Counted from the first letter of the stretch, positions 34,936 to 44,640 are shown. The stretch is 64,000 nt of DNA from JAHIJO01 sp964486075 (GCA_964486075.1 CAZALU010000004.1:1-64000); one strand, 5' to 3'. Numbers and translations are program-made. Notes: generated by a model not told the origin, from the sequence alone.

Positions 34936-35755
34936 CCTGCGCCTGCAACATTTTTTGGCGCTTGGCGGTGTGGGATCGCGACGAGCCTGCGAGGCGCTGA
35001 TCGCTGCGGGGCGAGTGACGGTCGATGGTGTTGTCGTACGTCGCCAGGGAATATGTGTTGCCCCGGATACCTGTCGGATAGAGCTGGACGGACGGGTGGT
35101 GTGCACGGAGTCCAAAATCTGCCTGCTCCTCAACAAGCCGCGGGGTATTGTATGCACCGCCAGCGATCCGCAGGGCCGACAGACCTTCATGAATCTGTTG
35201 CCAGCTTCGCTGGGTCAACGCGTGTATACTGTCGGCCGCCTGGACCGCGACAGCGAAGGTCTACTGGTAGTGACCAACGACGGGTTTCTGGCGGATGGCC
35301 TGATGCATCCCCGGCATAACGTGGAAAAGACCTATCTGGTCTGGCCTCGCCGCTTGTTGACTCCGAGCGAAGAACAGCGGCTCCGGCAGGGTGTCCAGTC
35401 GAAAGGCGAACGGCTTGCTCTTGACGAACTGGCCCGGACCGACAATATTTATCGTGTTCGATTACAAGAAGGCCGCAATCGGCATATCCGCCGAATGTTC
35501 GCCGCGGTTGGCGCGGACGTCTTGCGCTTGAAACGCATAGCGGTCGGATCCTTAAAGCTGGGGAGCCTGCGTTCCGGTGGCTGGCGCTATCTGGAAGACC
35601 GGGAAGTCGAAGAATTGCGAAAATATATTCGGGAACGGAGTTGTATTGCAAACCGCGGAGGGGGATCCCATGAAATCAAGCAGCTTGTCGGCTCTGGGGA
35701 TAATGTTGGTTATGCTGGCGGCTTGGACGGCCGTTGCGGCGCCGATAAAGATTAA
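34904..35755 (+). CDS. RsuA/RluB-family pseudouridine synthase
   Basis: 283 residues from the ATG at 34904 (GGGG upstream). Residues about 10-60 form an S4 RNA-binding domain (LQHFLALGGVGSRRACEALI). The catalytic domain contains VGRLDRDSEGLLVVTNDG, whose Asp is the catalytic residue, plus KTYLVWP and EGRNRHIRRMF. The protein modifies a uridine in rRNA; the RluB, RluE, RluF and RsuA types cannot be separated by eye. It begins inside the small basic protein gene. Its C-terminal 28 residues overlap the next gene by 86 nt and look non-conserved, so a former stop may have been lost. Confidence 0.9.
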   Translation: MDSPKPSPRSSLRLQHFLALGGVGSRRACEALIAAGRVTVDGVVVRRQGICVAPDTCRIELDGRVVCTESKICLLLNKPRGIVCTASDPQGRQTFMNLLPASLGQRVYTVGRLDRDSEGLLVVTNDGFLADGLMHPRHNVEKTYLVWPRRLLTPSEEQRLRQGVQSKGERLALDELARTDNIYRVRLQEGRNRHIRRMFAAVGADVLRLKRIAVGSLKLGSLRSGGWRYLEDREVEELRKYIRERSCIANRGGGSHEIKQLVGSGDNVGYAGGLDGRCGADKD

Positions 35756-36665
35756 GGCGCTGAAAAACAACGTCAACCTGCGGGCCAAACCGGTTGCCGA
35801 TGCGGAAGTTGTCGGCCAGGTTTCGGCTAACGATATCCTGAACTCGAAAAGTATGGATAATGAATGGGTGGAAGTCGTGCCGCCGACCAATGTGGACCTT
35901 TGGGTTTTCGGGGATTTTGTCAAGGGCGGTATTATCCAAAGCCGCCAGAGGGTGAATGTCCGCTCCGGGCCCGGAATCAACTTTGCCATTGTGGGCCAAT
36001 TGGAATCCGGTGCCTCCGTGACGCTCCGGGGCGCTATGCAGGACTGGATCAAGATTGCTCCGCCGGAAGCTTGTTCGCTGTGGGTTTCCCGGTCGCTGGT
36101 GCAGGAGGTGCCCGATTTGCCGGCTCAGTCGGAACCGATTAAAGTTGCGCCAGCAAAGCTTGAACCGGTCAAGTTTGAGTCGGTTATAAACACGCCGGAC
36201 GTGGCACCGCCTGTTAAGAAACCCGATGAGCAACCGGTAGAGACAACGACGAGGACCAAGCCGGCATCGGAGGCTGTGCGCACGCCTGCGTCCGTGATCC
36301 TGGGCGCGAATGCGTCCGAGTCTGCAACACAACAATCCGCGCCGATCCCGGCCGTGCGGGATAACAGGGAGACTGCCGACGAGGCACCGTCCGACCTGAG
36401 GCTGGTGCCCTCGGCGGCGCAAGGAGAATGGAAACAATATGACGGAATTCTGCGTCCCCGGGGCGTTTTCGCGCGCACGCCCAGTCGCTACCGGTTGGTT
36501 AGTTACGACCAAGATGGAGACAGCAAAACCGTTTGTTACGTTAAGGGCAATAACGACCAGCTCTCGACCCTGATAAACCGACCCATGATCATCAGCGGGC
36601 GCGAATACTGGGTTCAGAAACAGATCTACCCTGTTCTCGTGCCCGACCGCATCGTGCTGAAATAG
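35670..36665 (+). CDS. Exported protein with two bacterial SH3 domains
   Basis: 331 residues from the ATG at 35670, with a strong GGAGGGGG site 6 nt upstream. A signal peptide covers about 1-24 (LGIMLVMLAAWTAVAA). The first SH3b domain is at about 25-82 (NNVNLRAKPVADAEVVGQV) and the second at about 90-140 (RVNVRSGPGINFAIVGQL). A Pro/Lys/Thr-rich linker (about 145-245) follows, then a C-terminal domain with YRLVSYDQDGDSKTVCYVKG. SH3b proteins commonly bind cell-wall peptides. It overlaps the pseudouridine synthase gene by 86 nt and ends 10 nt from convergent trxA. Periplasmic or wall location is inferred from the signal peptide. Confidence 0.82.
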   Translation: MKSSSLSALGIMLVMLAAWTAVAAPIKIKALKNNVNLRAKPVADAEVVGQVSANDILNSKSMDNEWVEVVPPTNVDLWVFGDFVKGGIIQSRQRVNVRSGPGINFAIVGQLESGASVTLRGAMQDWIKIAPPEACSLWVSRSLVQEVPDLPAQSEPIKVAPAKLEPVKFESVINTPDVAPPVKKPDEQPVETTTRTKPASEAVRTPASVILGANASESATQQSAPIPAVRDNRETADEAPSDLRLVPSAAQGEWKQYDGILRPRGVFARTPSRYRLVSYDQDGDSKTVCYVKGNNDQLSTLINRPMIISGREYWVQKQIYPVLVPDRIVLK

Positions 36666-36674
36666 ATTCCGGGC

Positions 36675-37004
<330 letters not shown>

Positions 37005-37045
37005 GACGCTGTCTCCTTCAATAAATAATATCTACGAATCGGAAC

Positions 37046-38335
37046 TTACAACAGTGATTCCGGCATCGGTAAAACGAGGTCCGGCCCAAAAGCCTGGGCT
37101 GCCATGACGTAAACCAGGCCGGCCATCAGTATTACCACGCCGACTGCAACGGCAAAAAAAATGGGGCTTGTCTCTTCCGTTTCGATCGTGGCTGGCGCTT
37201 GCCCGATCACGGCTTTCGGCGCCGTCCCCGTGGGCGCATTCGGTTGCCGTAGTTTGACGGTTCGTGGAGCCGCCAGGTTGCTTTCAGTGCGCTTAATCTT
37301 GATAGTCTTGCGTTGGGAGATTGTGGCTGGCCCGTTTTCCTCCGGCGCATTGCCGCCTGTGACCCCGGCTTTCATTATTGTTGGGGCTTCCGATGCCAAA
37401 CCCGCCTCGCCGGTTTCCGCCAAGCTTGCGGCAACGGGCCGTTTCAAATTGATCGTTTGCGGTATCGGCTCGCTGCCGGGAACGATGTTTATGACGGATG
37501 TCCCGCGTTTAGCTGAGGCAGGCGGAATGTTTTCCGTTTCCTCCGGATCCACCAAGATGCGCGCGGTAACCATCTTGGCCTGGGAGAGGTCAGGCATACG
37601 GCCCAAGGTCGGTGCTTCGCTGATTAAATCGGTGCGGGCCTTGGCCGGGATCGGCAGCGCCTGGGTTAAACCGCTGGTTCGTTTCAGCCGGATGGTTTGG
37701 GGAATCACCGTGATGGGGGAAGTCGAACGTTTGGCCTCCCTTGAAGAAGCATCGTCTGTCCTGGGCGCCACGGTAATGCGCGACGTGTTTTTTTTGTCGC
37801 TGTCCCGGTCCGGGCCATTCCCGTTTTTACTACGCTCACCCGAGCGCGGCCGGGCAACTCCCACGGTGGGGACATTCATAGGGCTCGTTTCGAATTTGCT
37901 CGCAGATCCGGGGGCATCCTCCGCCTCCATTAATTCCGAAATCGGCATGGTGACGTTCTTGCGGTCAATTGGCCCTGGCACCGGCTGCTCCGTAGCCATT
38001 AACTCCGATATCGGCATGGTAACGTTCTTGCGGTCAATCGGCTTAGCCGGCGGGCTAAGAGCATTGTCAAGATTGATCCGCATGGTTTGCATTTTTGGGT
38101 TCGGTGGCGCTCCCCCGGGCTGGATCCCTTCTTTTGCCAGCGGGGCGCTGCCGGATGCGGATGGCAGCATGGCTGCGGGATTTTCCTTGTCCCCGGTTGC
38201 CGGACTGCTCTCCGGCCGATTTTCGATCAGCGGCAGGGGGATTAGCCGAGTCGTGGATTTTTTTGCGGCAACATCCCTGGATGCCTGGTCTGCCGCTTGA
38301 TTTTCAGGTATGTCAGTCATAAACTTATTTTCCAT
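37046..38335 (-). CDS. Unknown membrane protein with repeated short motifs
   Basis: 429 residues, mostly low complexity and probably disordered, with one C-terminal membrane segment at about 390-415 (FFAVAVGVVILMAGLVYVMA). The disordered part carries repeated motifs: IDRKNVTMPISELM occurs twice, and variants of QTIRLKRT, QTINLKRP, KTIKIKRT and RTVKLRQP occur at least four times. TSxITVxPxT blocks alternate with them. I do not know the family. Repeated Thr/Ser-Ile-basic motifs would suit phosphorylation sites or docking to a partner; this is speculation. It follows frr by 15 nt and precedes trxA in a minus-strand run pyrH-frr-this-trxA. The ATG at 38320 is an alternative start. Confidence 0.65.
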   Translation of the reverse strand: MENKFMTDIPENQAADQASRDVAAKKSTTRLIPLPLIENRPESSPATGDKENPAAMLPSASGSAPLAKEGIQPGGAPPNPKMQTMRINLDNALSPPAKPIDRKNVTMPISELMATEQPVPGPIDRKNVTMPISELMEAEDAPGSASKFETSPMNVPTVGVARPRSGERSKNGNGPDRDSDKKNTSRITVAPRTDDASSREAKRSTSPITVIPQTIRLKRTSGLTQALPIPAKARTDLISEAPTLGRMPDLSQAKMVTARILVDPEETENIPPASAKRGTSVINIVPGSEPIPQTINLKRPVAASLAETGEAGLASEAPTIMKAGVTGGNAPEENGPATISQRKTIKIKRTESNLAAPRTVKLRQPNAPTGTAPKAVIGQAPATIETEETSPIFFAVAVGVVILMAGLVYVMAAQAFGPDLVLPMPESLL

Positions 38336-38350
38336 TTAGTCCGCAAACGA

Positions 38351-38914
38351 CTAAATTACAAGCATTTCCTTTTCCTTGGCCGCCAGGATCTCATCCATTT
38401 TCCGGATAGTATCGTCCGTATATTTTTGGATATCCTTGAGCCCCTGCTCTTTTTCATCCTCGGTGATCTTGCTTCTCTTTATCAGATCTTTGGTTTGTTC
38501 ATTGGCTTCCTGGCGTATATTGCGCGCCGCGACCCGCGCTTTTTCAGTCATTTGTTTGGCCACCTTTATCATTTCCCGGCGGCGTTCGCCGCTGAGCTCC
38601 GGAATAGGCACCCGGATGACCCGTCCATCGTTTAGCGGGGTGATGCCGAGATTGGCCGCCATGATGGCCTTTTCGATGGCGGGCAGGGCGGTGGGATCGT
38701 AGGCGTTGATGACTATCAGTCTCGTATCGGGGGTGGCAATATTGGCTATTTCCCGCAAGCGGACCGACGATCCGTAATAAGAAACGGTAATATGTTCCAC
38801 CAAGCTCGCGGAGGCTTTGCCTGTGCGCAGCCCCGAGAACTGTTGGTTCAGAAATTCCACAGCCTTTGCCATTTTATCGTCGGTTTCAAGCAGCACATCA
38901 TCCAAGCTTTCCAT
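38351..38914 (-). CDS. frr: Ribosome recycling factor
   Basis: 187 residues, the standard length. It releases ribosomes from mRNA after termination together with EF-G. Motifs are FSGLRTGKASASLVEHI, VSYYGSS, LRTGxA near the N-terminus and ERRREMIKVAKQMTEKARVA. The ribosome site GGGAGGA is 8 nt before the ATG. It is downstream of pyrH on the same strand, as in many bacteria, but a palindromic repeat lies in the 154-nt gap between them. Confidence 0.96.
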   Translation of the reverse strand: MESLDDVLLETDDKMAKAVEFLNQQFSGLRTGKASASLVEHITVSYYGSSVRLREIANIATPDTRLIVINAYDPTALPAIEKAIMAANLGITPLNDGRVIRVPIPELSGERRREMIKVAKQMTEKARVAARNIRQEANEQTKDLIKRSKITEDEKEQGLKDIQKYTDDTIRKMDEILAAKEKEMLVI

Positions 38915-38962
38915 TTTATCATTCCTCCCAGCGCGGGCGCCGGCGGCAACCCAGAAAATTAT

Positions 38963-39050
38963 TAACCACTGATGACATGGATTACACTGATTGGATAATA
39001 CAACATTTATATTTCCTTTACATCCGTGCTATCCGTGAAATCCGTGGTAA
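38963..39050. repeat. Palindromic repeat between pyrH and frr
   Basis: The left arm begins TTAACCACTGATGACATGG and continues ATTACACTGAT. The right arm, ATCCGTGCTATCCG then TGAAATCCGTGGTAA, is its imperfect complement. It is AT-rich in the middle. A related fragment (ATTATCCGTGAAATCAGCGG) lies at about 42781-42800. This kind of repeat is common between genes of PVC bacteria. Confidence 0.6.
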
Positions 39051-39068
39051 GTTTCCCTATTGTAATTA

Positions 39069-39800
39069 TCAGTCATTGGACACCAGCGTGCCGATGGGCT
39101 GTCCCGCCAGAACGCGTTCGATGTTGCCGGCTTTAAAAAAATCGAACACTACGATCGGGATGTTATTTTCCATGCAAAGCGCAAACGCGGCGGCATCCAT
39201 TACCTTAAGCCGGTCGGCCAGGGCCTGCCGGAACGTCAGTGTCCGGTAACGCCGGGCCTTGGGGTTTTTGAGCGGATCGTCGGAATAAACGCCATCAACC
39301 TTGGTGGCCTTCAAAAGTATGGCGGCGCCGATTTCGTTGGCGCGCAGGGCGGCGGCGCTGTCGGTGGTAAAATAGGGGTTGCCGGTGCCACCTCCGAAGA
39401 TGACCACCCGGTTCTGGTCGAGATGCTGGAGCGCGCTTCGGCGGGTGAACGGTTCGGCGACTGCCTTCATTTCGATTGCTGTTTGCACCCGAGTTTCCAC
39501 GCCCAGTTTTTCCAGGGCATCCTGCAGAGCAAGGGCGTTGATGATTGTTGCCAGCATGCCCATATGGTCGCCGGTGTTCCGGTCAATCCCGTGTGAGTGG
39601 CCGGTCCCGCCCCGGAAGATGTTGCCACCACCGATGACGACGGCGATCTGAACTTTCATGTCCCGAGCCGCTTTAATCCTTCGGGCGACGGCACGGACTG
39701 TGCCCGGATCGATACCGTGGCGGGTTTCGGGGTTTTGCAGGGTTTCGCCGCTGAGCTTAAGCAGTACGCGGCGATATCGACTTTTCCTTGGCGTTTTCAT
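39069..39800 (-). CDS. pyrH: Uridylate kinase
   Basis: 243 residues from the ATG at 39800 (ATG 39806 is also possible). It phosphorylates UMP to UDP. Motifs of the amino-acid-kinase fold are VLLKLSGETL, AVVIGGGNIFRG, IDRNTGDHMGMLATIINALAL and FGGGTGNPYFTTDSAAALRA; the last is specific to bacterial PyrH. The C-terminus ends in GTLVSND. First gene of the pyrH-frr-unknown-trxA run. The usual upstream partners rpsB and tsf are absent; 39801-40043 holds no recognised gene. Confidence 0.95.
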   Translation of the reverse strand: MKTPRKSRYRRVLLKLSGETLQNPETRHGIDPGTVRAVARRIKAARDMKVQIAVVIGGGNIFRGGTGHSHGIDRNTGDHMGMLATIINALALQDALEKLGVETRVQTAIEMKAVAEPFTRRSALQHLDQNRVVIFGGGTGNPYFTTDSAAALRANEIGAAILLKATKVDGVYSDDPLKNPKARRYRTLTFRQALADRLKVMDAAAFALCMENNIPIVVFDFFKAGNIERVLAGQPIGTLVSND

Positions 39801-40043
39801 AATCATTATTGGATTTGAGCAATAGTATACGATTATTGTGGATAAGCGCAAGTATATTTCGGCCGGATTTTTTCGCCTGCGCCAATATATCCCATGATTC
39901 TTAACCTTCGTAGTCCCTTGAGTAAAGCAGGTTGGGGTCTCTATGCTTATGTTGTTCAGGTTGATTTACATGGGTGGATGTCGGGCATGCTCTCCAGAAT
40001 CTGGTTCGGGGTATATTCGTGTGCCAAACCTTTTCCCTGCGGT

Positions 40044-42476
40044 TCAGCGGTCTATCCGGGTCACGCCCAGACGCAGTATGGGTAGGACGTCGTTTTCCAG
40101 GGTGTGATTCAGATCGAAGAGCATGAATCCGCCGGCGCCTGAACTCCGGATGCGCAGGATTTGATCGATGACTTGGTCCGGCGCCAGCCGACTTTCGGCG
40201 GCGGTTACGCCGATGCCGGGGAAAATCCGATCTTTTGAGTTTGGCAGAGCCGTTTGGCGCTGAACCAGTGCGTTGAAAGCGGCGGCACTCTCGACATAAT
40301 CCATTGGGCAGACGAAATCCACCAGGCCCTCTTTGAGCCACAATCCCCAGTCCTGGCCGATGCTCCCCGCGCAGCCAGGATAACCGGGATAGACGGCGAC
40401 AGAGAGTTTGACGCCCGGTTTGTGTCGCCGGATCAGATCGTGCGTGGACCGCATAAAAGCGGTTATCCGGCCGGCTCTCCAAGCGCTAAAAGAATTTTTC
40501 AGCTCTCCGGATTTGACGCTATCCGGCCAGCCGCGGACCGTTCCCCCGCACCATTTTTCGAATTGCCGTCGGCAACCAGGGCAAAAACAGGACTGGTTGC
40601 CGGGGTAGCGCATATAGTCCAGGTGAATGCCGTTCACCTCGGCCCGGCCGATCAATTCGGATATCACGTTAAGCTCATGGCTGATGTTGTCGGGGTGGGT
40701 GGGGCAGAGCCATTGCAGGGTTTTCCCGCTGTCGGTCTGCTGGAGCCGCCCGGCCTGGCGCAGCTGCTCCACCAGCGAGCTCGGGGCCTGACCCAGATTC
40801 CAGCATATTATCCAGGCGTGCAATTCCAGCCCGTAGCGACGCGCCGCCGCTGCGCTCTGTTTAAGCTGGTCGCCGTAAGCGTTGGCGATGGATGAGGTGG
40901 GAACATATCGGCTCGGGTAATGCGCTGTGCCGGCCCAGGCCAAGTTGGGGAAGATCGCGCTGATGCCCGCTTCGGACAGCGCCCGGCAGGTGGCATTCCA
41001 ATTGCCGGGATAAAGCCCCATCCCGGAATGGTTCCAGACGCCCCTAAATTCGGGTGTCCGAGGATTCTGAACGGCGGCATAAGCGCGAAGCAAAGCATCT
41101 TGCAGTTCCCGGCCGGTGTCCACCAGCTCGGCATATTTTTTGCCGGCGCTCTCGGCCCGCATCCGGTCATCCAGTGTCTTAACCCGGGCCAGCAAAGGTT
41201 CCACGGAACGACCCTGGTCCAGCCGCCGGATTCCGGCCAGTGACTCCGGCAGGCTTTGATACGTGGCCGCTTTGCCGGACTTGTTCCAGGCGCGTTCCGC
41301 GGCATGGCGCCAGAGCGATGGGTCCAGGGAAGCAAGCATGGCCAACAACATTTGCTTTTTATTTATCTCGTCGCCATCCATCAGGATGTGGGACATCCAG
41401 AATCCCTGGCCGGAGCGGACCCAGGCCGGATCAGCCAGGGTTTTACCTGAGGCATCCCGCCAATAAGCGATGATTGTGGCGTCAGTTGAGTTCGGATGAG
41501 CCGCCCGGATGTTGCTCGATTCCTGGAAAACGACGGCAGGCATGTGGTTTGGCGCGGCGCGGTTGAAAGTGAAACTGCTCCATTGCCCCGGCCGCGTTGC
41601 GGTCTGGTACTTGCCGAGGCTCATACCCATCAGCTCGGCCAGCCGAGGATCGGACGAGTAGCATACGACCAGTTTGCCGCCGCGTTTCACGAATGATTCC
41701 AACGTCCGGAGCTCCCGCCGGGACGGGCCGGGGTTATAGGGCAGGATCACGATTCGCGTTGTTTTCAGGGTGTTGACGTTTAGGAGCGCATCATCGATCA
41801 CGGAGTGGGGCAGGCCCAGATCGGTAAGCCAATGGCTCCAGCGCGCGGCCGCGCTGCGCGCCGCGTTGGCTTCATTCTGGTTGGGGACGGATTCTTTGGC
41901 GCGCAGCACGACCATATCTCCAGAGCGGGCGCGCAGGGCGTGAATAACAACATCGGTGTTCAGGTCCGTGCCTCGGGTGAAACTGATCCGAATGCCGCTG
42001 ATGGCGTTCCAGGCCGCGGGCCGACCTTCTGTGGCGGCGTCCTGAAGGGACAACCATAATTTTTGCCGACCGCCTTCCTTCAGGCTGGGTAACCACAGGC
42101 GCCAGCCCTCGCCGCTTTTCAGGTACAGACCGAAAGAACGGATCGCTTCCGGCCGCGCGCAGGAAAAATCCAGCTCAAGCGTCGTGACGCCGCTTAAATC
42201 AAGGTTGACCGGTTGGTCCCAGAAAACGCGCGCTGGCCCGGACTGGAACGGACAGGAAAAGCGAATACCGCCCGCGATTCCGGTATTCGCCCGCGCGGTG
42301 GGAGATCCGGGACTCGCTTTCCATGCGGTTTCCGTGCCTCCTGCTTTTTTCGGCGCAAAGAGGTCGAGAGTGCGAACATTGTCCGCTCGGACCTGAGCGG
42401 CACCCAGGAGCGTCAGCAGGGCCAGGCGCATCAGCGGTCGGCGATTTATTCTGGCGATATTTTGGATCTTCAACAT
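40044..42476 (-). CDS. Secreted GHL10-type glycoside hydrolase-like protein
   Basis: 810 residues with a signal peptide (PLMRLALLTLLGAAQVRA). The first 190 residues are beta-rich and resemble a carbohydrate-binding fold (FWDQPVNLDLSGVTTLELDF). Residues about 200-370 look like a GATase1-like domain (TRIVILPYNPGPSRRELRTL). From about 480 a GHL10 (DUF187-type) barrel starts: RTPEFRGVWNHSGMGLYPGN, WIICWNLGQAPSS, VNGIHLDYMRYPGNQ and DFVCPMDYVESA. The Asp in LDYMRYP is the conserved acid of that family. A CxxC-type pair (QSCFCPGCRRQ) is present. It probably acts on extracellular polysaccharide; the substrate is unknown. It stands alone. Confidence 0.82.
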   Translation of the reverse strand: MLKIQNIARINRRPLMRLALLTLLGAAQVRADNVRTLDLFAPKKAGGTETAWKASPGSPTARANTGIAGGIRFSCPFQSGPARVFWDQPVNLDLSGVTTLELDFSCARPEAIRSFGLYLKSGEGWRLWLPSLKEGGRQKLWLSLQDAATEGRPAAWNAISGIRISFTRGTDLNTDVVIHALRARSGDMVVLRAKESVPNQNEANAARSAAARWSHWLTDLGLPHSVIDDALLNVNTLKTTRIVILPYNPGPSRRELRTLESFVKRGGKLVVCYSSDPRLAELMGMSLGKYQTATRPGQWSSFTFNRAAPNHMPAVVFQESSNIRAAHPNSTDATIIAYWRDASGKTLADPAWVRSGQGFWMSHILMDGDEINKKQMLLAMLASLDPSLWRHAAERAWNKSGKAATYQSLPESLAGIRRLDQGRSVEPLLARVKTLDDRMRAESAGKKYAELVDTGRELQDALLRAYAAVQNPRTPEFRGVWNHSGMGLYPGNWNATCRALSEAGISAIFPNLAWAGTAHYPSRYVPTSSIANAYGDQLKQSAAAARRYGLELHAWIICWNLGQAPSSLVEQLRQAGRLQQTDSGKTLQWLCPTHPDNISHELNVISELIGRAEVNGIHLDYMRYPGNQSCFCPGCRRQFEKWCGGTVRGWPDSVKSGELKNSFSAWRAGRITAFMRSTHDLIRRHKPGVKLSVAVYPGYPGCAGSIGQDWGLWLKEGLVDFVCPMDYVESAAAFNALVQRQTALPNSKDRIFPGIGVTAAESRLAPDQVIDQILRIRSSGAGGFMLFDLNHTLENDVLPILRLGVTRIDR

Positions 42477-42997
42477 GATGGATTAGACATTTATAGATTT
42501 TCCGCCATAGGCGGATCCGCTTTCGGCGGACAATTTATTGTAACCGCGACCGGTGGTCGCGGTCTTGGAACCCCAGAACCGACATCAGCGATGGCGGCTA
42601 CAAAAACAATCACTCCCCGCTCCGGATAGAGGAGCCGGCTTTATAATCCGTCAATAGAGAATTGCCACACATGGCCTTTTCTTATAACATATTTCCGCTG
42701 ATGTGAACAGCAAAGGAACCGGCGGCCGGTCAGGTTCAATTTTATCCACTCAGGACCGCGATGTAAAACAAAAAAATATTCATTATCCGTGAAATCAGCG
42801 GAATCAGTAGTTTCAGCTCGGGCTGATCCGCCCAGGCGAAAAATTTATTAGGTTGCGGGCATGGCCCGCATTGGAACCATAAACTATTTCTTATGACTCA
42901 ACCGTTGAACCGTGACTAGCTTAACCCTCCTGTGCCCGAGCGCTTTCTCCTACGCGCGGTCGCTTCGGAGGACGAGTCGGAGGGCAGGCCATCAACC
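42477..42997. other. Intergenic region rich in repeats
   Basis: 521 nt between the GHL10 gene and the HAD gene, transcribed divergently. It holds a small palindrome of the CCGCCATAGGCGG/TTTCGGCGGACAAT type (42503-42532), the 64-nt element at 42539-42602, and a fragment of the repeat seen at 38963-39050 (42781-42800). No gene is visible. Confidence 0.5.
42539..42602. repeat. 64-nt palindromic element, non-coding copy
   Basis: It starts TGTAACCGCGACCGG and ends GATGGCGGCTACA. It aligns over its whole length with the reverse complement of 56364-56426, which lies inside the RsmB-like gene. Ends are TGTA(G/A)CCG and CGGCTACA. Confidence 0.8.
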
Positions 42998-43552
42998 ATG
43001 AACCATTCTTTGACGATGACTCAAAAAAAATGCGTATTTTTTGACCGCGACGGAATCGTCAATGAATCGCCCGGCGTGAGGAAATATGTCCTGGACTGGG
43101 ATGATTTCCGTCTGTTTCCCGAATTTCCCGAGTGCCTGCGCGTGGCCCGGCGGCACGGTTATGAATCCGCGATTGTGACCAATCAGCGCGCCGTGGCCTT
43201 GGGGCTTATCTCTGTCGGCCGGCTGAATGCAATTCATCAGCGCTTGCGTGAGCTTTTGGAGAAAGAACATCGGCTTGCTCTGCTTGATATCGAGTACTGT
43301 CCGCATGACGTCGGCCAGTGTTTCTGCCGTAAACCGGAGCCCGGCATGCTGCTGAAGATTGCGGCCCGGCATGATATTGAACTGGGCCGTTCCTGGATGA
43401 TAGGGGACTCGGAATCCGATGTGGAAGCCGGCCGGCGTGCGGGCTGCCGGACGATCCGTGTCGGTCCGTCGACGATTCCCTCCCAAGCCGATATTCTGCT
43501 GGACAGCATGCGGAACCTGCCGGCTCGGCTCGATGCTCTGCTGAAGGCCTAG
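42998..43552 (+). CDS. HAD-family phosphatase, GmhB/HisB-N-like
   Basis: 184 residues from the ATG at 42998 (43016 possible). The HAD motifs are in order: FFDRDGIVNES with the nucleophile Asp, VTNQRAVALG, CRKPEPGM with the lysine, and MIGDSESDVEAG. The Cys-rich stretch CPHDVGQCFCRKP is the zinc site typical of GmhB, which dephosphorylates heptose-1,7-bisphosphate in LPS core synthesis. Histidinol-phosphate phosphatases of the same subfamily are an alternative. It overlaps the convergent TPR gene by 4 nt at its 3' end. Confidence 0.82.
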   Translation: MNHSLTMTQKKCVFFDRDGIVNESPGVRKYVLDWDDFRLFPEFPECLRVARRHGYESAIVTNQRAVALGLISVGRLNAIHQRLRELLEKEHRLALLDIEYCPHDVGQCFCRKPEPGMLLKIAARHDIELGRSWMIGDSESDVEAGRRAGCRTIRVGPSTIPSQADILLDSMRNLPARLDALLKA

Positions 43553-44640
43553 TGAATCTGTTGGGCTAGGGCCGGGTCGGGAGACGATCCGCAACGGATG
43601 GCGCTGATATAATATTCGCGAGCGACGCCGGGACTGGAGGGTTTGAGTTTAAGGCTGATGCGCGCCAAGTTATAATAGGCATCGCCTAGCTTGGGATCCA
43701 GTTGCAGGGCTTTTTGCGTTTCCACCCGGGCTTCATGTAGTTTTTCGAGTCCGGCCAGGACCACGCCCATGGTCAGGTGAGCCACCGCGTTCGCGGGCTG
43801 GGCGTCGAGCACGATGATCAGGAGTTGATAGGCTTTGCTGAATTCCTGGTCGCGGCAGAACACCATGGCCATCAGCAGATTCAATTCTGGGTCGGGATCG
43901 GGCAGGCTCATGCCCCGCTCCAGCAGGCCGCGGGCATCGTCGGGCAAGCCCGCCCGCAAACAGCAGCGGCCCGCGCCCTTGATCGCTTCGAGGTTGCGCG
44001 GTTGTTCCTCCAGCACCGTCAGGTAATTTTCCAGCGCGCCCTTCAGGTCGGAGGCGCGCTCAGTATACAAAGCCGCGCGCATACGTTCCGTCAGCCGGAC
44101 AATATCCGCCGACCCGAACGACATGTTCGACTTTGCCGGGGCGGCTTGTTCATCATAGCTGCTTTCCGTATTGGGCTGGCGGGGGTCGCTCTCCGGCTCG
44201 GCCGGAAACGCAGTGACGGAGCCCGGCGCGCGAAGCAAGGCCGGGGGCGGATCTGTAACCGCGGTGAGCGGGGTTGTCGGGCGCAGCCGGGCCAGTTCAT
44301 CATCGCAATATTTAACCCGGAAGGATACCACCGTGGCTTCCCAAGACGGATGCGCGTCGGCTAGTTGCAGAAAAATATTTTTTGCTTCTGAGTACAGCTC
44401 GCAGGCTTCTTCATGCATACCCTGTTTTTTTAACCAGTCGGCCTGGGTCAGGGACTCATGGGCCATCGCGTATTGACGGGAGGGTGAAAGTTCAGAAACG
44501 GATATATCCGCCGGTTCATTTTCGGCGGCCAGCTGGGCAGGAATATTGACGCCCTCCGGCTCATCCGCGGCCATGGCGGCGACGGCGATCGCCAGCCCGC
44601 AGAACACGCTCCCGATCTTTTTTCCATGAATCACAGGCAT
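43549..44640 (-). CDS. Exported TPR-repeat protein
   Basis: 363 residues from the ATG at 44640. A longer frame to 44712 runs through a palindromic repeat and is not used. A signal peptide covers about 1-24 (IGSVFCGLAIAVAAMAA). Residues about 40-100 form one helical repeat pair (ESLTQADWLKKQGMHEEACE). From about 195 to the end there are four TPR units, including ALENYLTVLEEQPRNLEAIK, ARVETQKALQLDPKLGDAY and ARIGSLKLKP-like spacing. TPR proteins bind partners; the neighbouring GspKLM-like genes are on the other strand, so a link is only possible. Probably periplasmic. Confidence 0.8.
   Translation of the reverse strand: MPVIHGKKIGSVFCGLAIAVAAMAADEPEGVNIPAQLAAENEPADISVSELSPSRQYAMAHESLTQADWLKKQGMHEEACELYSEAKNIFLQLADAHPSWEATVVSFRVKYCDDELARLRPTTPLTAVTDPPPALLRAPGSVTAFPAEPESDPRQPNTESSYDEQAAPAKSNMSFGSADIVRLTERMRAALYTERASDLKGALENYLTVLEEQPRNLEAIKGAGRCCLRAGLPDDARGLLERGMSLPDPDPELNLLMAMVFCRDQEFSKAYQLLIIVLDAQPANAVAHLTMGVVLAGLEKLHEARVETQKALQLDPKLGDAYYNLARISLKLKPSSPGVAREYYISAIRCGSSPDPALAQQIH

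Noticed and set aside
37161..38300. Plus-strand open frame of 379 codons
   Set aside because: It is antisense to the motif-repeat membrane protein, which lies in a convincing minus-strand run with frr and trxA.
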